64,000 nt of DNA from Amyloporia xantha (lineage: Eukaryota; Basidiomycota; Agaricomycetes; Polyporales; Adustoporiaceae): NCBI GenBank assembly GCA_036971615.1, contig JAYKKR010000040.1:124001-188000 (forward strand), read 5' to 3'. Positions 1 to 12,624 of this stretch are shown one piece after another. Position 1 is the stretch's first letter, and each line of letters starts with the position of its first letter. A program made the translations under genes and the position numbers. Below the pieces are notes generated by a model, which saw only the letters and a program-made list of their open reading frames with translations, was not told the origin of the DNA and made no database searches.

Positions 1-3000
1 ATAGCATAGGCACCTGATAGCGCACCGCCCGTCGGCACGATTTCTCCAGCTCGACGAGCATATCGTTGACACGGTCTCGCGCATCCTCCAATGCAACAGA
101 CAGGTCCTCGTCCTCCAGCTTCCCTCCGCTCCCGAACTCGAATGCCGGGGACCCAAGCGAGGTCCTAAGCGCCATATGCAGGGCCGCATTCCGTTGTGAT
201 GGAGAGGGCGGCGGTGACAAGATGAAGGTGACCGAGGTCGAGCAGGCGGGGAAGGACGACGGGAAAATGCGGCGGTAAATGATCGTCGCACTGAGCAGCG
301 CGCGGATCTCCGCCTCGTCCGTGCTCGCTAGATCATGTGCATCCTCACAATCCACGTCCTCGTCGGGACCTCCAGACGCGTGTTGCACCGGGAGCACATC
401 CTCGTGAGTGCAGAAGCCCGTGTCCCAGATACGCTCGAGCAGAACCGCAAGCTCGGCAGTCCGTCCGCCGATCGACTTGCCCGCGTCGACGGTCTCCTTG
501 CGCTCTTGTTCCTCCCGGAAGTCCTTCTCCGCATCGTACACGTAGCCCTCACTCTCGCTCGCACACTCGACATCCAGACCTGCCCGTGCCTCGTCTCGCA
601 CGACCGTGCGCACAAATAGTGATGCAGCATGCTTGCGTAATCGAGCACGAATGAGAATCGCAGCGAGGACGCCTAGCGGGGTGCGCTTTTCACAAGCAGG
701 GCAGCGACCCTTGCGCTCGGTCTCGTGCCACCGCTGCCATTTAGCGAGCCATTCCGCGGCGTCGTCGACATTCATGTTGTCCAGCACGATCTTCTCGTGA
801 GGTCGGAGGAACTCGCGCTTGCGAGCGGCTTCCCAGAGAGCGGTAGCTTTCGAGGAAGACACAGGACGCATTATGAGAGCAAGAGTCGAAAGATCCGTCG
901 TGGACGCAGCAAAGGTGGAGATGTGCCAAGACATGCACCAGTAGGTCTGCAGACGGGTAGTCTTGCCGACCTTGTCTAGTTCCCGAACGGTCAGATATAC
1001 ACAGAAGAACGAACACACCGCGCAACTCACCATCAAAAGCGACCAGTTCGCCCAATCTGACCCAAACTCTCTGCTCGAGCTGGTTGAGCTCAATTCCTCT
1101 ATCAACCTTGCCCGCCTTAATCACGCCCTGCAACAGCCCCACAAGGCCGTCCGACACGCCCAGCGCCCTCCTCAGCCTTGCCGCTTCGTCTGCCGAACCC
1201 CGCCTAGCCGGGTCCAGCGCATCCACCAGCACGTCCATCAACGCTGCTCGATGGTGGCCCTTCTGCCTCATGATGCGCACATCGTCCACGAGAGCATCGG
1301 GCTCCGGCTTGTCCGTCGGCGTGCACGACGCGCGGACACGCGCAAAGAACTGCGAGAGCGAGGAGAGCCCTTTCGCACGCCGGAGCGTGCTAGAGAGCCA
1401 GGGCACCAGGACGTAGAAGAAGACGAGCGTCGAGACGAGGAGGTGTGCGGCTTGCACGGCCTCGTACCATCCGAGGCCGGCAGAAATCGAGGAGGACGAT
1501 GAAGTGTGTGGTGCTTCGGAGTACGGGGGCGTGTGTGGTGTGAGTACCTGCCCGTGGTGCGCATGTGCAGTGTGCGAATGTGAGGACGAGTGCGGGTACG
1601 AGCGATTCGATGTCAGCGGAGAGTTGAACACTGAGAAGAACGCAAACGCGGCGAGCAGGTACTGCTGCGCGGGCGCCTGCTGCGTGTTGCTCTCAGCCGA
1701 ACCTTGCACGAGCGCGTCCTGCATCTGCGTGTCAACAGGGAAAATGGGCGGTGCATTCACAGGCGTAGAGGGGATGACAGCTGCTGAGACTGCTGGCTGG
1801 ACAGCCGCCACGGACGCCGGGACGACAGGAGGCAAGGGATTCTTGCGGGGCCTGCCTCGCTTGCGCTTCTCCGGCACCGCACCAGGGACGGCGGGGATAA
1901 CAGGCGGAGGTGGGGGCGGAGGACGCGGCGCCTTCTCTTTCTTGGGCGGCTTCGCGAGCTTTGCCTTCTTGCGGGCACGGCCTTCTTCGCCGTCTTCACC
2001 ATCGCTGTCCTCACCATCACCGTCCTCGTCATCGCTCGCAGCACCAGCACCTTCCTCCTCGATCTCATCTTTCTCTTCCCCACCAAAGCTCTCGCGCCAT
2101 TCGCGCTCCCATTCCTTCAGCAAGGCTGGGCCGCCAACCAGACCAGCAATGAGCGACTTCAGCCCATCCTGCTCACGCTTCAGGCGGGCCTCGCGTCTCT
2201 TGAGCACCCTAGCAGATCATACTGTCAGCGACGTCGACGTAGGCTTCAATGCAAACAACCCACTTGATGTACTCCGCCGCTTTGCCCAGCACATTCGCCT
2301 TGCTCATCTTCCGTGCGACCTTCACACCATCCACAAAACCACGACCATCCACCACATCCTTGAACGGATTCTCCTGCCCGTTGACCTTCGCCTCGAGGAC
2401 ACGGAGAGCGGGCACCGCCTGCTTCAACCCGGTGATCCGGGCATTCAAGTTCGTCCTGTACCGCCGTTCGATGGTCGTGTGACTCGTCTTCGGGCGTCCA
2501 ATGACAGACTGCACAGGGGGCGGGGCGGCGCCTTCTGGCGGGGAGTCACCGGGGAGCGACGACGCGGAAGACGTGGAAGCAGATTCGGGGCCGGGAGAGC
2601 CTTTCGGGCTGCCCTGCTTGCCCGTGGTGGAGACGCTGGGCCGAGGAAGCCGGGGGATCGGCAGTTTGGCTTGGCCGCCTGTCAATGGGTCAGCATACGT
2701 CCCGTCATATGGCGTTATGGTGAACCAGGGAGCTGCCGAATACATCGAGACTTCAGAGTATATGCGGGGATCCAGATACGAGAATTGGACGGTGCGCTGC
2801 GAGCCCCCGCTGACCATCGAGCCATTGACATTTGAGTCAAATGTCCTGCAAGTATTCTGCGGCCGCATGAGGCGCTCGTACGGCCGCAGAGTACCAGGAG
2901 GAGGAGCGGCCAAATCCCGACATTCCTGTCACTAAACGCCAGGCTCTTAGAAGACGCCCGGGCTATTCTGTACTTCCAAATGAACCAGAACATGAAGACA

Positions 3001-3657
3001 CTCACCAGCGGCGGCCATCTGCTGCACTTGTGCGCTGACGGGAACAGCCAGCGTCACGCCTGCCATTTGGCGGACTTTGTGGGCAAGCTCCTGCGCCGGA
3101 TCACTCATGTAGCTCTCGCTTGGCGGAGAACCGCTAACAGATGCGTGCTCTGATACTGGCGAGAGGGATGCGCCGGACGAAGACGAGGACGAAGTGATGC
3201 TCAGTCGACGTCCTGTCTCTGGCTGGACATGAGACGAAGAAAGCCAGCTCATGTCGTCGGCGCTAGGATACATCAGGTCGCCAGGAGCATTCCCAGGCGG
3301 CATCAAGAACGAAGTGTCGTTGGAAAGAGACATAGCGTTATTGTCAAACATGGAATTGAAGTGCAGCGCATTGGGGTCGACAGCCATGTTAGGGTCAAAG
3401 TCGAGGTCCATGGGCAGCGAGAAATTGAATTCGGCAAAGTCGGGCAATTTCCCGCCCTCGCTCTGGGCCCACGCGGAGAGCTGCTCCCATTCAGGAGTGT
3501 TCACCTGGGACGAAGCCGGAGATGAATCGACATTCTGATTCGAGATGGCCTGAAGGAGGAGCTCGAGAGACTCGTCGGGGTTGAGCGGGGGGTGCTCGAT
3601 GGTGGGCGACGGCGAGCTCGCGGACGAGCTGCTGCTAGACAGCGGGGGGGTCGACAT
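1..3657 (-). CDS. sre1: SREBP/Sre1-like bHLH membrane-bound transcription factor (3' end beyond window)
   Basis: Likely a sterol/oxygen-responsive transcription factor held in the ER membrane and released by proteolysis, as known for Sre1/SREBP. Exons read 3657-3006, 2678-2264, 2208-1031 and 975 to beyond base 1, at least 1073 residues in the window. The N-terminus is acidic and Ser-rich. A bHLH lies at about residues 283-360 and carries the SREBP-type Tyr in the basic region (IERRYRTNLN), followed by VLKRREARLKREQ. An AT-hook-like KRGRPRK and a long acidic/Pro-rich linker precede two hydrophobic segments (YLLAAFAFFSVF, then HLLVSTLVFFYVLVPWL) and a DUF2014-like C-terminal region that is still open at the window edge. 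Intron 1 (2679-3005, 327 nt) is chosen by phase and is the least certain junction; the other two are 55 nt. The start could also be the upstream in-frame ATG at 3750. Family assignment is firm; sterol control is inferred from family knowledge. Confidence 0.88.
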
Positions 3658-4497
3658 GACGGGGGTTGTCGACGGAGGCAAGGAGGAGACGAGCGCAGGA
3701 TGGAACGATATGAGGCGACTCCGCGCTAGGGGGGAAAGACATCGGACCACTTTCTATATACCATATTTGGAAGGCGCAGTTACAGCGTCGACGCGGTGGC
3801 GTCGAGGAGGCGCTCAGACTCCGCTTCAATCAACGCCGTCCCGATCTCACCTCCTAGATCTTGCCATTCTTCGCCTCGTCCCGATGAACTGAGAAGACCA
3901 GGCGGCAAATGCAAATGCATCATAATTTCAGTGATCTTCGCCTGTTGGAATGAACACAGCAGGACCACTGTGGTTTGACAGCTCGAAGGAAACTGGAATG
4001 GGCGTCACGTCACGGAGCGTCCCACATCACTGACCGCTGTGATTGACTTGCCGAGACTGGCAAAGCGCTCGTTCACACTCGGCGCCAGCGAGTCTAATTG
4101 AGCGCGCTAGGCTCATTCAGACGGGCCAAGGCATATCCTACTCAACGTCCGTATGAAAGAACTCCTCTGTAGACAAGATTCACATAAAACATTGAGCCTG
4201 TGTAGAATAGGGGTAGGGAGCTTGCGAGCTAAGACATTGAAGGTCCTGTCCACACCATGGTGCTCAAATAGGCTCTCAGATACACAGTACATCCGCAACG
4301 CGATCCTCGGACAGAGAATTCTAAAGAAGCATTGACCCACACGCTGCATGGTGGGTTTTCCTCCAACCATGGGCTCCGTCGAGAACATGATGGCATTGCG
4401 GCACTAGAGCGATTACAATGATCAATACAACAATCTATACATGAGGGAAATACAACTGAAAGAGGCAAAAAATACAACCAAAAAGTCACATAACGGA
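3658..4497. other. Intergenic: sre1 upstream region and ysc84-like downstream region
   Basis: Contains the 5' region of the sre1-like gene and the 3' flank of the SH3 gene, both on the minus strand. Short open frames here have no recognisable domain. I see no RNA gene or repeat. Confidence 0.5.
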
Positions 4498-6917
4498 TCA
4501 TACAACTTCGACAAAGTTCGCAGGGAATATCCCCTCTCTGCCATCCACCTTGCCCTTCCACCATGTGTTCACCTCGTCGCTCTTCTCCGTGACAGTGATG
4601 ACCTGCCCCTTCTTGAACGATAGGTCACCGGACTGGGAGACAGGATACGTCAGCGCCCGTTCAAACAAGCTCAAATCCACCAAAAGGGGAGATCGCAAGC
4701 CACCAGCACGCGCAGCGACACCAACTCACCTGGACAGCATCAAAGTTATACAGAGCAATGGCGCGCGCCACACCCTCATGCGGCATCAGCGGCCTGGTCA
4801 ATTCTGCCTTGGGCGCCAGCTTTGGTGGGGGCCCACTCGAACTCAATTTTACAGGCGGGCGTCCGCCGTAATCCAATGTATCCAGATCATCGCGCGACTC
4901 GAACGGATCACGATCGTCAGACGACGGCGGTGCATATGCGCTGAACGCTCTCCGATGGCTTGCAGTATCCGACCCCGTCACCGAACGTGCCGTATTCAGC
5001 GGCGAGTCGAACGGGTACCCGCCCTGCAGCCTATCCGCCTCCGCCGACTTCCCATTCAATGTGCCATTCAGCCGCGGACGCGGCTTCGCCTGCTCCTCTG
5101 GCGTCCAGTCCGACTCGAACCGCGTGTCGAAGTAGCCCGTGGTGGGGTTGAGCGCACGCGTCAACCGCGGCGACGGCGTGTCCTCCCAAGCGCGGCGCGC
5201 AGAAGACGGCGGTGTCGTATCTTCGAAACCCAGGTCCGTCGCAATCGGTGCACGGCTCGGGTCGTGGAACTCGTCCGCGAAATACGACCCTGATGGCTTG
5301 CGCTTGCCCCAGCTCGCGGGCGGGAACCCGAAGCTGCTCGAGCGCGACTTGCTCTTCTTCATCGTCGATCGATCGTACGCCGCGGGGCTGGTGCTGGCGC
5401 CGCCGTACGGGGAGTCCACCACGGTCGGGCTGCGCGTCGGCCCCAAGTCGTCCCGCGGACTTTCTACCCCGTCGAACATGTAGTCGTCATGCTGCGCTCT
5501 AAACTCTTGCACCCACTGCCGATTCCCAGGCATCCCGGTACACGACTCCAGCGTCTTGATCAGCGGCTGTGCCCATTCCGGGGGAGGGATAGCCCCGCTC
5601 AGCAGCGCTTTGACGGAGATGTCCCCTCGGTACGCTTGTGCGTTCGCATCCTGCCGCTCGACGATGACCGATCCTTCGACGGACACACCGCCGAACAGAC
5701 CCCTTGTCTTCGAGTAGCTGTACCTGCGAGAAAGTCAATAGCTGCGCAAATGGTGGGAACGCGGTGCGTACATGGCAGCCATCTTTCCACTCGTGTTGAC
5801 GGAGCCTATCGCCTCTCCGTTCCTACCGAGCGGACCGACAGCGATGCTCAGATTGCCTCCGAGCGTGAGTGACCCCGCAGACATGAACGTTTTCTATCGA
5901 CATGAAATCAGTCACCGGACATGAAATCAAACCGAATATTTGCGACAGCGAGAGACTCTTGCCAAGCTCTGCTATGGGCGCTACAGGGTCAACGTCATGG
6001 CGCGCGGAGAACCACACTGGGCATCAAGACCGGGCGCTCGACTAATGGCCTCGGAAAGATCAAACCTTCTTACAACAGGGGAATTCTGTAATCCTGGGCA
6101 GCTCCCACCTATGCTGGTCTCAAACAACGTTCAAGAGGGCTGTGCGATTTGAGTTGCAGCCTAAGGACCTTGTCCTAGATGCGATTCTGTGCCCCTCTTT
6201 GAATAATTCTGAAGCGAAACATAGGTGGGAGTTGTTCGGGTCTCCTTCTCGGCGACAAGGACGGATACATGAGGAAGCGGACACATGTCTCTGCAGGGCC
6301 CAGGCAGAAAGTTGGACATGACGAACGTGGTGGCACAGAGTGAGAACGCAGGAAGCCAAGTACTTACTACCGCCTGAAGGTACAATCAGCTTAAATATAA
6401 CACCGGGACGTCGGGCCACTCACCGAACGAGAGTTGAGGACCACTAGGAAGTCGGTCATCTCTGCTCCTGCCTGCCCTCCTACCCCGAGACCGGCTGAAC
6501 CGATTGCGCTTGGGGCGGACCACGCTGTAGAGTGGTCAAGGCTCGGTGCGCGCGAGTAAACAAGGGTGCCACTCACTGCCATCGTCTAATTTTGCAATGA
6601 CTACGCCGGTCCCAGCCCTTGCGGAGAACAGGAAGCCAGCCTTGAACACGGTGAATATTGCGAAGCCTCTAGCATTATGTAGTACGCTTCTTGGGATGAC
6701 CTATATTGCGGCGTGAGTCGGTGCACCGCACAGATGTAGATGACAGGATGACATACGCCGTCGAGTCCATTGTTCCCACTGTCGACAAAGGACTTGACTA
6801 GAAGGTAAAGGGGTGAGCCAAGAGTACTTAATAGCAAATGGGTTGAGACGTACAGATCTTTGCTGCCTTGAGGCATTCCTTTGGCAGCGGCTGGGGTAGA
6901 GGTGTGTTCAGCTTCAT
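4498..6917 (-). CDS. ysc84: SYLF-SH3 protein, Ysc84/Lsb3/SH3YL1 family
   Basis: Actin-patch/endocytosis adaptor: in this family the SYLF domain binds phosphoinositides and actin, and the SH3 domain binds Pro-rich partners. Eight exons: 6917-6854, 6797-6757, 6700-6577, 6524-6424, 6373-6368, 5893-5772, 5723-4730, 4632-4498, giving 528 residues. The SYLF domain fills residues 1 to about 215 and includes WSAPSAIGSAGLGVGGQAG, EMTDFLVVLNSRS and GGVSVEGSVIVERQDAN. A disordered Ser/Pro-rich linker follows. The C-terminal SH3 (ALYNFDAVQ, then WWKGKVDGREGIFPANFVEVV as two pieces) ends at the stop. Exon 5 is only 6 nt (encoding Ala-Val) and is required to join NSRS to KTFMSAGSL in frame. The intron after it is 474 nt, unusual here. 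The start MKLNTPLPQPLPKEC matches the usual position of family starts. Confidence 0.92.
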
Positions 6918-9743
6918 GGGAGGACTGTGTATGATGGAAACGAGAAGTAATTTCGGTGCCCCTCCTCCATCTCATTCCAGAGTAGGTCACATGCGGAACT
7001 CACTGCGGAGAGGGAGAGACGAATTACATCAGGACCGGCGCGGAGCCAGACTTCCGCCCAGCCTCGGCCGGCTTCGGAACCAGCGTGGCAGTGCTGCTCG
7101 ACGCCACCCGATTTGTCGGAGCTCTGTCGGAGATTAGCTTGCCACCTCTACTAAAACTCGCTACGCCCCAAGTTTTCTTCCTTGCGCCGACCTTATCACC
7201 CCTCTCCATTGTTGTCTCACTGGGAAGGGGCCATTAGTCGCTTGGCGCAGATGAGACTGACGGGCTCCTCTTTCGCTAGCAACTCTATGGTTTGCAAATG
7301 CGAATACGATGATGGATTTCTAGATAGTAGTGAGAGCTACATTTTTTTTTACAATTTTGCGCATGTATTTCGTCTGTCTGTATCCCCAATCCACTCTTAT
7401 TTTTCTTCACACTCGTGTCCCCGCTGAGGTGATCTGTTAGCAATTCTCAGGCAACCTTTCTCGTCTTTCTGGGCTGCTGGTCAGATTCAAGTATGTGCTT
7501 TAGGTTTGCCCACTACTCTCCACGACACACGCGGTCTGCGACGCCTTCTCAGTAGTCATGGCGTTTGACTAGGTAAGTGCATTCGAGCTTAATCTATCGC
7601 GTACTACACCGATTTTGAGGCTCAATCCACGAAGCAGGTTCGTGTGAACCAATGGAAGGTGTCGTATTCGGATCTGGTGTGTGTTACCTCCATTCATATA
7701 ACACGGGAGCCAGAATCAACGCTTCGCTGTCATTCTCTTTGATCCCGTACCAACTGGCCCGCTCTATTGAATGAGGAAGACGAAACGCTACGCTTGGTCC
7801 TATTAAATCTAGTTGACGTGAGGTCTGGATCGTGCTGTTTAGTAGCTTCGTCTTTGAGACCCTTGACTCTTCTACTATTCAATAGGAACGTGGTTAGGTG
7901 ATATCGCACTTGATCCCACTGGGGCAGCGGATCTCTGGCGGCATCTCCGTTTGAGACCGCTCTGGCAACTCGTCTAATGTTCTCAAATACTATCTGGAGG
8001 CTTCAGCCGGTCACGGTGCGCTCCTGCTCTACCCGGAGTGCCCGCATGGAATGGCAATATCGTAGCTGATCTATATGTCTGTGGTCTTAGCGCAAATATG
8101 TATGAAGAAATGAACCGCTCGTCTACTCTCATCTATCACATCAGAATCATCTCGCTACCACAATAAACGTGCGCTCCGTCCCCAGCACAAGCGACCCGCT
8201 GCAGACCGTCGGTCTAGCATGTTTTATTTTAGCCCTTGTATAGAAGTCTGGCTCAAATGCTCAGGGTGCCGTTTATGTCTTGATGGACCGTACCTGTGAC
8301 TGACATAGGTACATCAATCCCAAGCGCACTATTGTCCGGCTCTGGCGCGCATGACCTCGGTTTTGTAACGCCCATTATCACCGGAACATTCATTGATGAG
8401 ATAATATATATCGGCTACTGCCCACGACGGATTATCGCGTTCGATTATCAGCGCCTCAAGCTGTGTGGTCTTGATGTTGTCGGCAGCGCCGAGCAGCTCC
8501 TGCAACATACAAAAACCGCGATGAAGATCGCCTTGGCCAGTACATCCCTTTGTAAGCTCTCAGAATAGCCGATAATGCCTCAATGGCCGCAAGTAGGACT
8601 AGCGCCAGTTGTCGATGTCCGGGACTGGCAGACCATTCTGCTTCATTCCGGCTAGTGAACTTCCCTTGGTCAGTCCAACCGAAATACCCATGGGTCCTCG
8701 AAGAATTGTCGACTCTGCGTCGCAAGTCCCGCGCCAGATTCTTAGCCTATCTATGTAGTTCTAGCGTCGTCGGTGACTCGGGAGGTACTTTGAGCGTCAC
8801 TACTAGTTCTCTGACACGTTCTATGCACAGTGTCTTTCACACTGTTGTCTCATTCAAGTAACGCACACCATATTTCCAGACCTAAGGATTTCAAGCTCCA
8901 TTTGGGAGGAACGCAAAAGGGGATTGACAACGATGGGAAAGCAGCCATCAGACCAACATCCCATCGTACTGATAGCCGACAGTGCGGCTTCAAATTCATA
9001 ACAAGATCACCAGTCACCGGTATGGTAAGTATGTTTATCTATGTAGATCCAGCTGAATTGCAGATTTTTAGGCGTCATGATGAGCGTGCCGCTGTAAGCA
9101 GCTTACGGGTTCAACTTGGTTGGCCGACGGTAGACCGACAGTGACATAACCAGACAGTCCTGCGCTCATCTTGTTGAACGCAATCAAGTGTTTTTGTCTC
9201 GACAACAATATGAAAGACCTCCAACCGACAATCGGGACCGAAGGCGATATGTTCGACATTGCACCCGTATGCGCGATCCCAGTAGGGTTACATGAATGGG
9301 ATAACAACACGCGGCATTCCGCTTTCTCATAGGCACCGCAATTCCGGTGAAGTTTTCAACGGACCACAGTTAACCTTAATTTGCCGTAAGCGTTCCGGAA
9401 CGGCTTCCAGAGATTTCCAAAGATATGAGAGTGGAGCAGCCCAGGATGGCTCGGAGAATCTGGAATACTCCCTTGGTTTGAATGCCTAGCCAGTATTGTG
9501 GCCAGACTTGCACTTCGATTTGACTCTGCAATATGAATGTGTCGAGTTCATACCTCATCTTGGCCATGGGACGCCTCGCCCTAGCAGGTAGTCGGACGTT
9601 TAGTTCCGAACCCCGGTCGAACATGATTCCAGTGAGTCCTCAGTACTTATTTGGATTGGCAGCGAGCGTCTTGAGTCTATTACCCATCTTCATGTGTGTA
9701 GCCATATATGCATAATCGAGAAATCACAGCTAGTGAGAATGCG
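6918..9743. other. Gene-poor gap, 2.8 kb
   Basis: Lies between the divergent ysc84-like gene and the first D-amino-acid oxidase gene. It holds only short open frames (at most about 90 codons) in all frames and none resembles a family I recognise. There is a T-run near 7341. I see no terminal repeats, tRNA or transposase remnant, but a decayed element could be missed by eye. Confidence 0.4.
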
Positions 9744-9750
9744 TATATAA
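9744..9750 (+). promoter_or_regulatory. Candidate TATA box of D-amino-acid oxidase 1
   Basis: The sequence TATATAA lies 41 nt before the ATG at 9791. Position and sequence fit a TATA element with a very short 5' UTR. Inferred from sequence only. Confidence 0.4.
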
Positions 9751-9790
9751 CAGATGCACTGATAACAACACATCGCTGCACAGAACTACC

Positions 9791-11342
9791 ATGTCAAGGT
9801 CAAACACTGCAAAGAACATTATTGTCTTGGGCGCCGGTGAGGATACATTTCCACACATCTGCTTATTGACATTTGTACTGACGCTGAGTATGTCTAATCA
9901 GGGGTCGTGGGCCTTACCACTGCTCTCGCATTACAAGAGAAGGGAGGCTATGATGTGACTGTCATCGCGGAGACGTTGCCTAGTGATCCAAAGAGCGTGA
10001 AATACACGAGCCATTGGGCGGTATGTTATCTATTCCCCTATCTTCTGAAGATGCACCGTCTTCCGGACCGCTCCAGCAAGACTGTAGTACTGACTAAAAT
10101 ATAGGGCGCATATCATGTCATATACAGAGGTCAAGATGAGCAAGAGCGAAGTAATCATATTTTTGGCATCCACGTTCTGTGCTCATACATGTCCCGCAGA
10201 GATTCAACAGGATACATTCAGGACAATGTGGGACTTATCTACTCCTGGTGGAAGCACGGAGGGCTGTTTCCGCCGCCTCACGACGCTGGAGTATTATTAC
10301 GACGTGATTGAGGTACAAGCGGACTGGATGCCCAATGTGAGTTATTTGGACACTGTTGAAAACTCGCAGGCGTCCCTGCTGAATGTCAAAACAGTTTAAG
10401 CCAATACCGGAGGAGGCACTTGTTGCCAATACCAAGTCTGGCTATTCATTCGAGACTTATACCATCGATCCTCCCGTATACTTGAACTACCTGATGTCTC
10501 GATTTATCGGACGAGGTGGCTCTGTTGTCCGAGGTGCCGTACAACACATCAGCCAGGTCATTGAAGGCGGAGCTTACATCTTCTCTCGTGGCCTTGCATC
10601 TCCAAAACCCGTTGATGCAATGGTGATTTGTGCTGGATTGGGGGCGCGAACCCTCGGTGGGGTTGAAGACAAGGATGTGTATCCGAGCAGGGGTCAAGTT
10701 GTTTTAATACATGCACCATGGATCATTACTGCCATGCGCGCAAGTGACTTCGGAGGAACCGTCTGGACTTATGTGATCCCCCGCAGGAATGGCAACGTGC
10801 GTCGCTAGCTCCCTTTCTGCATCTATCAACCCAAACTGATATTCCTGGGTCATCGGTGATGGCATAGGTCGCCTTAGGAGGAACCAAAGTGGCTAATGAC
10901 TGGTAGGTATACTGCGCGCACTGGCTCTATTTCCGACTCACGACGCAATATTCTTAGGTATCCCGTGGCCCGACCAGAGACCACCGAGGACATATTGCGA
11001 CGTTGTCTAGCTCTGTGTCCTGACCTAGCCCCACCAGAAATCCGAGCTCAACGCACTCCAACAGTGGACGATCTTCGGTCTCTGATCCTCGAAGTGGGTT
11101 GCGGATTCAGGCCATCCAGGACGGGAGGAATCAGGCTGGATGTTGAATGGGTTGATGATAGTAAGAACCAGCGAAAGCTCCCTATGGTCTTCAATTACGG
11201 GTATGTGTTCCCGCACGTTTGACATGTATAAAGACTCATGGAGACGACTGGAAGGCACTCTGGCAGCGGTTATGAGTCCTCCTGGGGATCAGCGTCGGTA
11301 GCCATTGGCTTGTTGGAAGAGGCACTGGCCAGCACAACGTAG
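9791..11342 (+). CDS. D-amino-acid oxidase, copy 1
   Basis: FAD-dependent oxidase that converts D-amino acids to 2-oxo acids, ammonia and H2O2. Eight exons: 9791-9836, 9902-10020, 10105-10150, 10200-10336, 10395-10796, 10868-10902, 10958-11200, 11255-11342, giving 371 residues. The N-terminal dinucleotide-binding motif VLGAGVVGLTTALAL is split by intron 1. Other family blocks are VVRGAVQHISQVIEGG, VICAGLGARTLGGVEDKD, the substrate-binding region GFRPSRTGGIRLDVEW and the C-terminal HSGSGYESSWGSA that closes the FAD site. The C-terminus ASTT is not a clear peroxisomal PTS1 signal. A paralogue lies at 39279-40722 with the same exon layout except that this copy has an extra intron (10903-10957). 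Confidence 0.94.
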
Positions 11343-11400
11343 GAATCGATCAACGAAATTTAGGAAAACCATTGCGAATGTAGCCATGTAACAATGTATG

Positions 11401-12270
11401 CTATGGCCCAGTGGGCGTCACGCCGAACCACCATTTCTGTAAATGACCATCTGCGTCAAAGTCAACACGACCGACAAAATGGCGCCCCGTTAACAAAAGA
11501 GGCATCCATAATGCATCATCCTCCCACATCTTGTCGAATGGAATGGGCGAAATTTCCTGAGTCTCATTAAGATTTACTGACAAAGTATTGCTCGGCGGAG
11601 CCGGATAAGAAGTTGTAGAGGTGTCTGTCACTCCACCAATTGCGAACCATTGCGGACGCATTTCTTCGGATCTGGTCGGTCAGAAGTCAGATAGGCTTAG
11701 AAGGTGATCAACAACAGAAACCGCACTCCGTGATAGTCCCTGTATATTCTTCAGCGTAGAATATCTCAATGTGCGCAGCTTCTTCTGAGGCTGCACTTGT
11801 GAATAATAGAGTGCCGCGATGTTCTAACAACGCAGTGATGCCAGCTTCTTCCTAACCGGCGGAAATTATTAACGTCAGGCACTAAGGCTCCCCTTGATGT
11901 CATGTACACTAACCTGCAGCTCACGAACGGCAGCCTCAGCTGCAGTTTCTCCTGGGTCTATTTTACCGCCGAAGCCATTGTACCTTAGATAAGTGTCAGC
12001 TGAGGGACAAGAGAACGCAGCATGAGAGACTCACAATCCTTTGCCGAAGCCTCGTTTTTTGTATCCAAGGAGTAACTACCGGTACACTGGTTCAGCGACA
12101 TTGACTCACCGCCGCATCGAAGGGCACACTCCCACCTTGTCGTTCTGCCTGATAAATGCATTCGTATACAGCCTCACTCTATCATACCGATACCAGTCAG
12201 TAGAACCGCCCTCAGAAGCTTGGTCGAGGCTCCCTGCGGCAGTGAGCCCTGGCGGTAAGGTTGAACCCAT
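11401..12270 (-). CDS. Nudix hydrolase, MTH1/NUDT1-like oxidised-nucleotide diphosphatase
   Basis: Probably removes oxidised purine nucleoside triphosphates from the nucleotide pool, by similarity to MTH1. Five exons: 12270-12136, 12075-12035, 11983-11914, 11851-11727, 11671-11401, giving 213 residues. The Nudix box is complete: GKIDPGETAAEAAVRELQ followed by EEAGI, matching GX5EX7REUXEEXGU. Upstream is LLLGYKKRGFGKGLYNGFGG. Downstream, MRPQWFAIGGV and FDKMWEDDALWMPLLLTGRHF correspond to the MTH1 C-terminal part. It is longer than human MTH1 (156 residues) because of an N-terminal extension and a Ser/Thr/Asn-rich insert before FDKMW. It ends 59 bp from the D-amino-acid oxidase stop (convergent), and H2O2 made by that enzyme gives a loose functional link that is only inference. 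Confidence 0.9.
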
Positions 12271-12624
12271 TTTTTCCTTGACGACTAGAGGCAGGCGCCA
12301 ACTGGCTTGAACGTACGTGATTGAAAGGACGAGACGCGAACATGTGCATATCATGTGAGCGTGCTTCTTCTGCTAGACGCGTCTTCAGACCCTTGATTGC
12401 GGCAGGTCAGGGTCCTTTCCGTGCCGATAACTGCTATCAGAGACTATACCTTAAGCAGTGCTTAACATCTTCTGTCCATGACTTACATCCCACCATCGAC
12501 ATCTTCAGTATGAATGACGCCGTGAGAACGAGGGGCCATAGCTCAGGTTTGACTTGATACCAGAAGTCCCCCAGAAGTCCTCAAAAAGGCCGATGTTTGA
12601 ATGTGATACACTACATTGCCACAT
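12271..12624. other. Intergenic between Nudix start and desaturase stop
   Basis: 354 bp holding the Nudix gene 5' region and the desaturase 3' region. No further gene seen. Confidence 0.5.

Noticed and set aside
1504..2835. 443-codon plus-strand open frame antisense to the sre1-like gene
   Set aside because: It is the mirror of GC-rich, Pro/Ser-rich sre1 coding sequence; no domain, and the minus strand carries a clear bHLH and membrane segments.
9791..11342. Peroxisomal targeting signal on the D-amino-acid oxidases
   Set aside because: The C-termini ASTT and KSTR do not fit the SKL-type consensus well enough to claim it.
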